A stretch of 40,508 bases of DNA from an uncultured Clostridia bacterium (GTDB lineage: Bacteria; Bacillota; Clostridia; Christensenellales; Borkfalkiaceae). The position numbers and the translations under genes were made by a program. The notes under the pieces were generated by a model that was not told the origin of the DNA, ran no database searches, and was given only the letters and a program-made list of their open reading frames with translations. The stretch lies in assembly GCA_947175515.1 (NCBI GenBank), contig CAMWNA010000006.1, forward strand, positions 1 to 40,508, in the 5' to 3' direction. Below, in pieces: positions 33,415 through 40,508 of this stretch (positions are counted from its first letter, which is position 1; each line of letters starts with the position of its first letter).

Positions 33415-34383
33415 TTATTTGGTCGTAGCGCCTTTAACGAGCTTTGCGCCCAATACGGTGCGCAAGGGCGTCTGCTTGCCCTCTATCACTCCGTACAAAA
33501 GGTCGACGACGGTTTTCGCCATATCCGCAATAGGCTGTTCTACGGCGGTAAGGGATTTAATGCTTCCCCAGTTTTTGAACGAACCATCGTAGCCGACAAT
33601 CTGCAGTCCGTCCGGCACCGAATAACCTTTTTCAATTGCAACCGTGTACGTAGTCTGCGCCATCGTATAGCCTGCGGCAAACACGCCGTCCACGTCGGGA
33701 AACTTTGAAAAAAACTTATCGGCTACGCCGCGTTCTTCGCCGTGCATTATAACTTCATTTACTATTCTCGGTTCAAGACCGTGTTTTGCCATCGTATCCA
33801 GATAAGCCTTCTCTCTTTGCATGACTTCGGAATTTACTATCGGCTTAGAGCCTATGTAACCGATTTTTTTGCAGCCGCCGGAAATTAAATACTCCAAAGC
33901 TTCCGCCGTTGCATCGTAGTTGTTAGAGGTAACGTAAGGTATATCTTTAGTCAGCGGTCTGTCTATCGAAACGAAAGGACAGCCCATTAAATCTTTTTCG
34001 TCGTGTTCGTAATGCGTTACGAAAATAGCTCCGTCTATTTCTTTCCGGCGGATTTTTTCAATTATGCCGTTTTCTTTCTCTATTTTCTGCTGACTGGAAA
34101 CTATCAGCACCGACCAACCGTATCTGTCCGCTTCTTCTTCTACACATTCGACGAATTCCGAAAAGAACGGATGATTTATTATAGGAACGAGCACTGCAAT
34201 TACGCCCGTCTTGTTTTTCCTAAGCCTGTGCGCGGTAGCGTTTGGCGTAAACTTAAGCTCCTTCATTGCTTTCAGAACCAGTTCGCGGGTGGTTTCGTTT
34301 ACGCTGCCCCCGTTCAGGACTCTGGATACCGTACCGACGCCAACGTTTGCATAGCTCGCCACGTCTTTAATCGTTACCGCCAT
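33415..34383 (-). CDS. LacI-family transcriptional regulator of the fructan operon
   Basis: This repressor probably binds the operator at 40160-40173 and is released by a sugar such as fructose or a fructo-oligosaccharide. Its helix-turn-helix is TIKDVASYANVGVGTVSRVLN with a hinge helix at NATAHRLRKN. Residues 62-322 are the periplasmic-binding-protein-like effector domain (VIAVLVPIINHPFFSEFV, FVSIDRPL). The gene starts at ATG 34383 with AAGGAG and overlaps the fructanase end by 17 bases. It lies inside the operon it would control, so it would be autoregulated. The effector is inferred. Confidence 0.92.
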   Translation of the reverse strand: MAVTIKDVASYANVGVGTVSRVLNGGSVNETTRELVLKAMKELKFTPNATAHRLRKNKTGVIAVLVPIINHPFFSEFVECVEEEADRYGWSVLIVSSQQKIEKENGIIEKIRRKEIDGAIFVTHYEHDEKDLMGCPFVSIDRPLTKDIPYVTSNNYDATAEALEYLISGGCKKIGYIGSKPIVNSEVMQREKAYLDTMAKHGLEPRIVNEVIMHGEERGVADKFFSKFPDVDGVFAAGYTMAQTTYTVAIEKGYSVPDGLQIVGYDGSFKNWGSIKSLTAVEQPIADMAKTVVDLLYGVIEGKQTPLRTVLGAKLVKGATTK

Positions 34384-37300
34384 TTTCTTTCTCCTTCTTA
34401 AGAATTATAAACGCAATCAGCACTGCTTCTCCCACCAGCACCGCACCGACTAACGAAAACAGTACGGCGTAAACCACCGTTGAATTGCCCTCGTTAAAAT
34501 GGGGCTCCAGTTTAGCTATGCCTTCAACCGTGACCTTGGCGTGTAAGCTTTCGGATACGGAAACCTCGTTTTCTCCGTATTCGAACGCGCTTGAATAAAC
34601 GGTGAGCTGCATTCCGTCGACTTTGTACTGAGAGCCGTCTATAACCTTTCCGTTTACTTTAACTTCGTCAGCCGCCAAATTGCCGATAAAGAACACTGCG
34701 TTGTTCTTTTCCGTAATTTTTATATCCTGCCAGACGGGCATAGGAATTGCCGTAAGCTTAAGCTCTACATAATAGAGGCTGTTTTTTCCGCTGATTTCCA
34801 GAACGTACGTTCCCGAAGACGGCAAAGAAGCCATGTAGTTTTGCGAAAGAGTAACCCGTCTTCCTTCAACCGTATAAAATCCGCTGTCTACGAGCTTATT
34901 GTTCAGACTCGTATTGACGATGCTAAACGCCGCGCCGTCGGTGTGATTCCACACTTTATCTCCCGATACGTACTCATCGTTTATACCGTCGGTTACGGAA
35001 ACCGATTTAAACAGCACCTCCGCCGCACAAACATTGAGTCCGAAAATACCTTCCGTCGGCGCTTCTTCGCAAAGTTCGCAATCTATAGCCGGCATATCGT
35101 TAAGGTAAACTTTTATATTACGCCCCTGTGCAAATACCGTTAAAACGACGTTTTCAGTATTGCCGAGCCGCATTTCCGTCTGCACGCCGTCACCCGCACT
35201 GGACCAAAGCTTAACCAAGCCTGCACCGTGGTCGTAATTTGCAATAACGTACTTGGACATTTCGCCGTCTGCGCGGAACACCAGTGCGGCGGCTATTCCG
35301 CTTTTCAAATCAAACGAAGCGGAATACATAAAGTCGCTGCCCTGCCTTTCCGATAGAATAAACGCGTCGCCGGACTTGATTTTACCCAGATAACCGTCAT
35401 CCGAACGGTACCAGTCACCGGATACCGCGCTGTCGAATTCGCAGTCCGCATCCGCATCGCCGCCGTAAACTTTTACTGCTATATACTGTATCAGCTCTCC
35501 GCAGGATACTTCAATAACCGCTTCGCCTGCGCTTTCGGCATACACTCTTATACCGTCCGAAGTACGGATAAACGTTATTACTCCGCTGCCGGAAACTACG
35601 TCGTAAGCCAAGCCGTCACCGCTTGTTACCAGAACGTCCTTTTGCGTACACAGTGCCAAATCAAGCTCCACGCTGTCACAGCCGACCGCAAGATAACCGC
35701 CGTCGTTCAAGCCGTTCCAAGCCGAAGCTATTCTGCTGACGGTAAGACTTTTGAGCGTCACGTCTTTTTCACTGTAAAAGGACATTCCCGAAGAATTGGG
35801 AGATGAAAAAGTTACCGCATAAAAAGTATTTGCGCCGTTTCCGCAGAAAACCTCAAGCGAGCCGTTATCACACAGTATTCGGAATGAAAGCCTTTCGCAG
35901 TCCTCGGTTGCCGAAACGTATCTGCCGGCATAATTAGGTAAATTCAAATTGCCGCTTGCAGTGTGCGTTCTGTCGACGTAATAACCGTCTTCTTTATTCC
36001 AACCCACTTCGGTATATTCGTTTTCGCCTACGCGGACACGGAAATAAACCGCTCCGCCATTCGGGTTTTCTATATCGGCGGCTATTTCCACCGCGGTGGC
36101 ACTTAAGTTTTTAAGAACGTTTTCACCGGCTTTTACTTGATAATTATCCGCCGAAGCTATAACGGTTTTTCCTGAGTCCGTATAAGCCGTTATAGGATTC
36201 TGGGTCAACACGTATCCGCTTCCGCCAAAGTGCAATCCCCAGATTACGGGAATAGTCATACCGCAGTTCCAACGGCTTCTAAGCTGCGTTAAAAGTCCGC
36301 TGTCAACAGAAGCTTCCGCGCCGGGCACGCCTGAAAACCAGCTTATTGATACCGTTTTGCCCTCGTATTCGCCTTCTTCTATATAAAAAGTCTGCGCCGC
36401 ATAAGAATCGGGTCCGAAGTCCATTTGTTTTACGGGCACTTCTTCAAGCTCCATTTCCGCAACGTCCTTGCCGTCGACCGAGAATTTGAATTTAGAATTT
36501 TCGTAAGTAAGGTCGCCGACTAAATATCCTCTGCCTGCAAGCGTTATTACGGTTTTATTTTTACCGTCATCCGCCTGAATAAAAGCTATATCGGGACATT
36601 CGGGTCCGTTGGTTCTGTCCGTATTGACGAGGGGTACCTTGGCTTTAAAACCGCCTGCCGACTGCCAGTTTACCAAATCGCCGGAGCGCAAAAACCATAC
36701 GTTGTAAGGCTCGCACATGCCCGTAAGCAGCATACCGTACACGTTTTTCCCGTTGTCGTCGTAAGTGAATACTTTAGGGTCGCGGCAATCGGTTTTAGCT
36801 TCTCCGAGCCCCAAAATGCTTTGCGAAGGAATATATTTGCGCTTTGTCCACGTCAGTCCGCCGTCGTCGCTTGACATAATCATCTGATCCTGCTTCGCTC
36901 CGTCGCGTGTGTAAAATGCAATAAGTCCGTCCGCGTCGCCGCCGAACCAGTTTTCACCGTCAATTACGGTGCTTTCGCCGCGGTGGTATACGCGCGCCGA
37001 GCCCGACCACATATACCCGTCACCGCCGCCGAAGCTTCCGTCAGCGCCTGCTTTTTCGGGATAAAGGCATATGGGGAGATTTTCCCAGTGAATTAAATCC
37101 GTACTGCGCGCGTGCCCCCAATACATTGCACCCCAAACGTTATCAAAGGGATTGTGCTGATAGTATAAATGATAATATCCTTTATAATAAACAAGGCCGT
37201 TGGGATCATTGTTCCAATGCGCAAACTGGCTGAAATGAAACTGATTGCGGTAAAGCTCGCCGTAATACGAATAATCGTGCGCGCCTATCACGACGTCGGT

Positions 37301-37924
37301 AAAGGATACGTCTGCATTGCAAACGTTATAGCCCAGATTTCCGCCGGAGTATTTAAGATTTTCAAACTTCCCGTTTAAATCAATCGTGCTTGCAGGCGCG
37401 CTTCCGTCAGTATACGCAAACCGGCGGATTCCGTCGGCATAGCATTCAAGATACGCCTTGCCGTCCGTTGCCGTAAGCACGACTTTAAGGCTGACCGTAT
37501 GAACCTGCCGCACGGAAGGTTCCACCATATTCCGTTCGGCTTGGGTGATTTTACCGTTACCGATAAAATAATCGCTTAAAAGCTCCTTTGCCGCATATCC
37601 GCCGTCGTGTTTAGTAAAATACAACAGCTTTACCCTGTTACCCGCTCTGTCAACGTTGAAAGCCCATAAGCCGCCCTCCGTTTCACCGAACGTCAACGCC
37701 GCGGCGTCGCCGTTAGTGAAGTTTACGGTAGCGGAAAAGACGAAAGACTCTTCTGCGCCGAAAGCTGAATCTTCCGCTTTGAAAGTATCACCTGCGTTGG
37801 AGGTTATTTCTATTCTATCCGTATAAGCGACTGCGGCGGATTTTGCCGTAATCAGCCCTGCCGCGATACATACCGCCGCTAAAACTATCAGTGCGCAAAA
37901 AGTTAATTTCCGCTTTATTCCCAT
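34367..37924 (-). CDS. Membrane-anchored multidomain fructanase (CBM66-like, GH32, BIG2, CBM66-like, X2, Ig)
   Basis: This secreted enzyme probably degrades levan or inulin outside the cell. After a signal peptide (residues 1-33) come a CBM66-like domain (about 38-215, ending YNVCNADVSFTDV) and a GH32 propeller with canonical D240 (WNNDPNG), D382 (CRDPK) and E442 (ECPD). Next are GH32C (577-735), a BIG2-like domain (745-820) and a second CBM66-like domain (822-980, with GIFGLNVCAAEVLFKSV, a motif known from levan-binding modules of exo-levanases). An X2-type Ig domain (983-1060), another Ig-like domain, and a C-terminal helix (about 1150-1175) with a Lys/Glu-rich tail complete it. No LPXTG is present, so the helix is the anchor. 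ATG 37924 follows AGGGGG. It sits 27 bases after fructokinase. Confidence 0.9.
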   Translation of the reverse strand: MGIKRKLTFCALIVLAAVCIAAGLITAKSAAVAYTDRIEITSNAGDTFKAEDSAFGAEESFVFSATVNFTNGDAAALTFGETEGGLWAFNVDRAGNRVKLLYFTKHDGGYAAKELLSDYFIGNGKITQAERNMVEPSVRQVHTVSLKVVLTATDGKAYLECYADGIRRFAYTDGSAPASTIDLNGKFENLKYSGGNLGYNVCNADVSFTDVVIGAHDYSYYGELYRNQFHFSQFAHWNNDPNGLVYYKGYYHLYYQHNPFDNVWGAMYWGHARSTDLIHWENLPICLYPEKAGADGSFGGGDGYMWSGSARVYHRGESTVIDGENWFGGDADGLIAFYTRDGAKQDQMIMSSDDGGLTWTKRKYIPSQSILGLGEAKTDCRDPKVFTYDDNGKNVYGMLLTGMCEPYNVWFLRSGDLVNWQSAGGFKAKVPLVNTDRTNGPECPDIAFIQADDGKNKTVITLAGRGYLVGDLTYENSKFKFSVDGKDVAEMELEEVPVKQMDFGPDSYAAQTFYIEEGEYEGKTVSISWFSGVPGAEASVDSGLLTQLRSRWNCGMTIPVIWGLHFGGSGYVLTQNPITAYTDSGKTVIASADNYQVKAGENVLKNLSATAVEIAADIENPNGGAVYFRVRVGENEYTEVGWNKEDGYYVDRTHTASGNLNLPNYAGRYVSATEDCERLSFRILCDNGSLEVFCGNGANTFYAVTFSSPNSSGMSFYSEKDVTLKSLTVSRIASAWNGLNDGGYLAVGCDSVELDLALCTQKDVLVTSGDGLAYDVVSGSGVITFIRTSDGIRVYAESAGEAVIEVSCGELIQYIAVKVYGGDADADCEFDSAVSGDWYRSDDGYLGKIKSGDAFILSERQGSDFMYSASFDLKSGIAAALVFRADGEMSKYVIANYDHGAGLVKLWSSAGDGVQTEMRLGNTENVVLTVFAQGRNIKVYLNDMPAIDCELCEEAPTEGIFGLNVCAAEVLFKSVSVTDGINDEYVSGDKVWNHTDGAAFSIVNTSLNNKLVDSGFYTVEGRRVTLSQNYMASLPSSGTYVLEISGKNSLYYVELKLTAIPMPVWQDIKITEKNNAVFFIGNLAADEVKVNGKVIDGSQYKVDGMQLTVYSSAFEYGENEVSVSESLHAKVTVEGIAKLEPHFNEGNSTVVYAVLFSLVGAVLVGEAVLIAFIILKKEKENGGND

Positions 37925-37951
37925 AATTCCCCCTAATTCCCGTACGCCGTA

Positions 37952-38869
37952 TCAGCTTTTGATTTGACCGAGCGCTTCGTCTATCCTCGAAGCGTCGGGC
38001 AGACAGTCTATCGCGCCCTTACCGAGTGTAGCCAAAGCGCCGCAAACGTTCGCCCTTGCCAGTACGCCGTTTAAAAATGATTCAGTCCAGCCGCTTTTGG
38101 GTACGCCGTCAATTCCGCAAAGTATACCTGCAAAAAAAGCGTCTCCGGCGCCCGTCGTGTCGACAGGCTTCACGGATATTGATTTTACTTTTCCGCGGTT
38201 TCCGCAATATCTCCACTCGCTGCCGTCAGCGCCCAAGCTAATGCAAATAAGCTTTTCATTAAGCTTAGAGTTGATATATTCCTCTCCGAAAATGCCTATT
38301 TCATCTTCTGAAAACTTCAATACGTCGGCAAGCTCCAATATCGCGCGGTAGCGTTCGGTTGCCGCACGCTCATCCCTGAAAATGTCCGAGCGGAAATTTA
38401 CGTCGAAGCTGACCGTCTTATTCAGAGAGTGCGCCCTTTTTATAAGATTTTCCGCATAATCCAAGCCGCAGTCCTCCGAAAGCATAAGCGAGCCTACGTG
38501 AACTATATTGACTTCCTTCAATACGTCATCCGAAAGCCGCGGCAGTCTGTAATCGGCAGTGTTTTTGCGGTAAAAGCAGAAAGAACGCTCTCCGCAGCCG
38601 TCAAGCTGAACAAACGCAAGCGTTGTGTTTGCGTCATTCTGCCTGTCTATAATCAGTCCGTCAAGTCCTCTGTCTGCCGCAAATTCCGTTAAAAAATCGC
38701 CTATAAGGTCGGCGCCGACACTGCCGGCAAATTTTGCCTTTCCGCCGAATTTTTTAATTCCGCACGCAACGTTAAACGGCGCACCGCCGGCTTTACGCTC
38801 GTATACAAACGCGCCGTCTTTTTCCGATCCTATCATATCGGCAAGTATTTCGCCCACACAAATAATCAT
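37952..38869 (-). CDS. scrK: Fructokinase (PfkB family)
   Basis: This cytoplasmic kinase phosphorylates fructose to fructose-6-phosphate with ATP. It has the PfkB N-terminal fold (GGAPFNVACGIKKFGG) and the C-terminal signature DTTGAGDAFFAG with catalytic D243. The 305 residues fit bacterial fructokinases. ATG 38869 is four bases after the ATPase gene's stop and uses the GGAG inside that gap region. Fructose as substrate is supported by its place in a GH32 operon; other PfkB sugars are possible but less likely. Confidence 0.9.
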   Translation of the reverse strand: MIICVGEILADMIGSEKDGAFVYERKAGGAPFNVACGIKKFGGKAKFAGSVGADLIGDFLTEFAADRGLDGLIIDRQNDANTTLAFVQLDGCGERSFCFYRKNTADYRLPRLSDDVLKEVNIVHVGSLMLSEDCGLDYAENLIKRAHSLNKTVSFDVNFRSDIFRDERAATERYRAILELADVLKFSEDEIGIFGEEYINSKLNEKLICISLGADGSEWRYCGNRGKVKSISVKPVDTTGAGDAFFAGILCGIDGVPKSGWTESFLNGVLARANVCGALATLGKGAIDCLPDASRIDEALGQIKS

Positions 38870-38873
38870 AATT

Positions 38874-40136
38874 TTACTCCGCTCTGCCTAAAATCGACGT
38901 CTCCGTTTCAATATCAAACATATGAACGCGGTTTTCGTCAAACTTAATGCGAATATTTCCGCCGTTTTCAAGCACTTCGCGTTCATTCAGACATAGTATA
39001 AATTCACTTTCCTCACCTTCCATACCAAAGAAAACGTGCATATTGCTGCCAAGCACTTCTGTAATATTTACCTTTACCGATAAACCGTTAGCGCCTATCT
39101 TTATATGCTCCCCTCTGACGCCGAGATACACCTCGTGCTCCTGTCCGTCCAAATATTCCTCTTTTACGGTGCGCAGCTTATCAAGCGCAAGCTTCACCGT
39201 CTGTCCGTCGGCAAAAGTCACTTCAAGCGTTTTCGCGCGCTTTACTATAGAAACTTTGAAAAAATTCATTTGCGGCGTTCCGATGAAGCCGGCAACGAAT
39301 TTATTTTCAGGATAATCGAAAAGGTTTGTTGGCGTATCTATCTGCTGAATATACCCGTCTTTCATAACGACTATTCTGGAACCCATCGTCATCGCCTCAA
39401 TCTGGTCATGGGTAACGTAAATAAAAGTAGTTTTCAGCGCCTTATGCAGTTTGACTATCTCCGAACGCATGGTTGTACGCAGCTTTGCGTCAAGATTGGA
39501 AAGCGGTTCGTCTAAAAGGAACACCTTGGGTCCGCGCACCATAGCTCTTCCCAGCGCGATACGCTGACGCTGTCCGCCCGACATATCCGAAGGTTTGCTT
39601 TGCAACAGCTCTTTTATGCCTAAAACGCCGGCAGCCCACTGTACCTTTTCATCAATTTCTTTCTTGGTATAGTGACGCATTATTTTAATTTCATTGCCGT
39701 CCTTATCAAGAACGGGATTGCCGTTTTTATCCCGCTTCACGTCGGCAATCTTTCTCATTTTCAGTCCGAACGAAATATTTTCATAAGACGTCATATGCGG
39801 ATAAAGCGCGTAGCTTTGGAATACCATTGCGATATCCCTGTCTTTAGCATCAACGTTATTTACGAGCTTACCGTCAATATAAAATTTACCTGCTGAAATG
39901 TCTTCAAGACCGGCAATCATGCGCAGCGTGGTTGATTTTCCGCAACCGGAGGGACCGACGAACACGATAAATTCCCCGTCTTCTATTTCCATATTAAAAT
40001 CTTTAACAGCGACGTATTCTCCCGACTGTCTTTGTTCGCTTTCTGTCTTGTTTTTCTTGAATCTAAAAAAGGATTTTTTTGCGCCGCCTCTTGCAGGATA
40101 TATTTTACACACGTGCTGTAACGAAAGATTTGCCAT
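38874..40136 (-). CDS. ABC transporter ATPase, MsmX/UgpC/MalK type
   Basis: This subunit powers the sugar importer and may serve other CUT1 systems. It has Walker A GPSGCGKST (K67), the signature MSGGQRQR, Walker B VFLLDEPLS, the switch His in YVTHDQ, and a C-terminal TOBE/OB domain (EVYLGVRGEHIKI). Two features are unusual: a charged insertion in residues 18-40 after the first strand (Lys/Arg/Glu-rich) and another around residues 140-160 (RDKNGNPVLDKDGNEI), both probable surface loops. The frame extends to GTG 40145, but the ATG at 40136 gives the family start MANLSLQHVCKIYP with GGGTGG upstream. It is the first gene of the fructan operon. Confidence 0.93.
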   Translation of the reverse strand: MANLSLQHVCKIYPARGGAKKSFFRFKKNKTESEQRQSGEYVAVKDFNMEIEDGEFIVFVGPSGCGKSTTLRMIAGLEDISAGKFYIDGKLVNNVDAKDRDIAMVFQSYALYPHMTSYENISFGLKMRKIADVKRDKNGNPVLDKDGNEIKIMRHYTKKEIDEKVQWAAGVLGIKELLQSKPSDMSGGQRQRIALGRAMVRGPKVFLLDEPLSNLDAKLRTTMRSEIVKLHKALKTTFIYVTHDQIEAMTMGSRIVVMKDGYIQQIDTPTNLFDYPENKFVAGFIGTPQMNFFKVSIVKRAKTLEVTFADGQTVKLALDKLRTVKEEYLDGQEHEVYLGVRGEHIKIGANGLSVKVNITEVLGSNMHVFFGMEGEESEFILCLNEREVLENGGNIRIKFDENRVHMFDIETETSILGRAE

Positions 40137-40159
40137 TTTGTCCACCCATTCTCATTATT

Positions 40160-40173
40160 TGGAATCGTTTCCA
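40160..40173. promoter_or_regulatory. LacI-type operator at the fructan operon start site
   Basis: TGGAATCGTTTCCA is a 14-bp inverted repeat with a central CG and one mismatch, the shape of LacI/GalR-family and cre-like operators. It begins about six bases after the -10 box, covering the predicted start site, so binding would block initiation. Both the operon's LacI protein and a CcpA-like regulator could use it. Confidence 0.75.
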
Positions 40174-40178
40174 TTAAT

Positions 40179-40207
40179 ATTATATTATCATATTTGCCAC
40201 TTGTCAA
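40179..40207 (-). promoter_or_regulatory. Sigma-A promoter of the fructan operon
   Basis: The -35 is TTGACA (40202-40207) and the -10 is TATAAT (40179-40184), with a 17-base spacer, all consensus. No other convincing promoter was found between here and 20158. Confidence 0.88.
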
Positions 40208-40414
40208 CCGTTTTCTTTAATTTTTTTCAATTTTTGACACTTTTTAACATTGTCCACAATTCCACTGTATAATTTAAACGCAGAAAGCAATTACAGACCG
40301 GCTGCAAAAAGTTGAAACGTAATTAAGAGAATTTGCGCAAATATTAGCTAATAGAGTATTTTTAGCTTGGTATTTTTACCGCAAATCGAAATCCGTTCCG
40401 ATATTTATTTATAA
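40208..40414. other. AT-rich intergenic region without a gene
   Basis: About 200 A/T-rich bases between the fructan promoter and the 5S terminator. No start codon with a usable frame was seen. A 12-bp palindrome TATTAGCTAATA (40342-40353) and a possible plus-strand TATAAT (near 40268) are present but have no gene to serve. Confidence 0.6.
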
Positions 40415-40420
40415 AACAAA

Positions 40421-40450
40421 AACCCAAGCAACCGTAAGGTTACTTGGGTT
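40421..40450 (-). terminator. Terminator of the rRNA operon
   Basis: AACCCAAG-C-AACC pairs with GGTT-A-CTTGGGTT around the loop GTAA, 12 pairs with one mismatch. On minus it is followed by TTTTTGTTTT. It lies about 10 bases after the 5S 3' end. Confidence 0.88.
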
Positions 40451-40460
40451 TTTAATTGAA

Positions 40461-40508
40461 ATCCGGCAACTATCTATCCTCCCGAGCGGTGGCCCGCTAA
40501 GTACTTTC
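40461..40508 (-). rRNA. rrf: 5S ribosomal RNA, 3' end only
   Basis: The minus strand reads GAAAGTACTTAGCGGGCCACC at the edge and then CGGGAGGATAGATAGTTGCCGG, matching the conserved 3' third of bacterial 5S rRNA (the GGGAG-GATAG loop and the closing GCCGG of helix I). The 5' two thirds lie outside the window. A terminator follows, so this is the end of an rRNA operon. Confidence 0.82.

Noticed and set aside
34367-34500. Sortase signal at the C-terminus of the large fructanase
   Set aside because: No LPXTG-like motif before the hydrophobic segment; a transmembrane anchor explains it better.
40250-40400. Plus-strand promoter (TATAAT near 40268) for a small gene or RNA
   Set aside because: No -35 at proper spacing is convincing, no open frame follows, and transcription would run against the 5S gene.
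1-40508. CRISPR arrays, insertion sequences, prophage genes, tRNAs
   Set aside because: No regularly spaced repeats, transposase or integrase motifs, or tRNA cloverleaf sequences were recognised.

Overview
The window looks like chromosomal DNA of an anaerobic member of the Bacillota, class Clostridia, probably gut-associated. The support is: AAGGAG-type ribosome binding sites, consensus sigma-A promoters, many Gram-positive lipoproteins, a Gram-positive-style CUT1 sugar transporter without an outer-membrane SusC/D pair, and an IscR-type Fe-S operon. I cannot name the genus from sequence alone. Nearly everything is on the minus strand; only two YitT-family genes and pnuC are on plus.

Left part (1-9000): a calcium-type P-type ATPase; a secreted lipoprotein esterase of the SGNH/CE12 type with an FN3 domain; a compact sulfur-mobilisation operon (iscS, iscU and a TtcA-like tRNA thiolase); an IscR/Rrf2 regulator that keeps the three Fe-S cysteines; and nadA, a 4Fe-4S quinolinate synthase. 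The same operator-like dyad (AATTCCTA-N9-TA[T/G]GAATT) occurs twice upstream of iscS and once upstream of nadA, which suggests a small Fe-S regulon.

Middle (9000-20150): an alpha-glucan pair (GH13 neopullulanase-like enzyme and branching enzyme GlgB), divergent from two tandem YitT-family membrane proteins; KDPG aldolase; a PnuC-type nicotinamide riboside/NMN transporter; and a pair made of an MBG-repeat lipoprotein and a membrane-spanning XRE regulator with a zinc ribbon.

Right part (20158-40208): an 11-gene, about 20 kb beta-fructan utilisation operon read right to left. It starts at one consensus promoter (40179-40207) with a LacI-type operator at the predicted start site (40160-40173) and ends at a hairpin terminator (20105-20135). 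In order it encodes an MsmX/UgpC-type ATPase, fructokinase, a large membrane-anchored CBM66-like/GH32 fructanase, a LacI regulator, a sugar-binding protein, two permeases, a surface GH32 lipoprotein whose usual nucleophile Asp is Glu, two large non-enzymatic lipoproteins carrying seven copies of an NGGFETG-type module, and a cytoplasmic GH32. Proposed flow: surface proteins capture and cut levan or inulin, the ABC transporter imports oligosaccharides, the cytoplasmic GH32 releases fructose, and fructokinase feeds fructose-6-phosphate to glycolysis. The least familiar parts are the multi-module capture lipoproteins and the Glu-type GH32.

The right edge holds the 3' end of a 5S rRNA gene with its terminator, so the fructan operon lies directly downstream of an rRNA operon in the same orientation.
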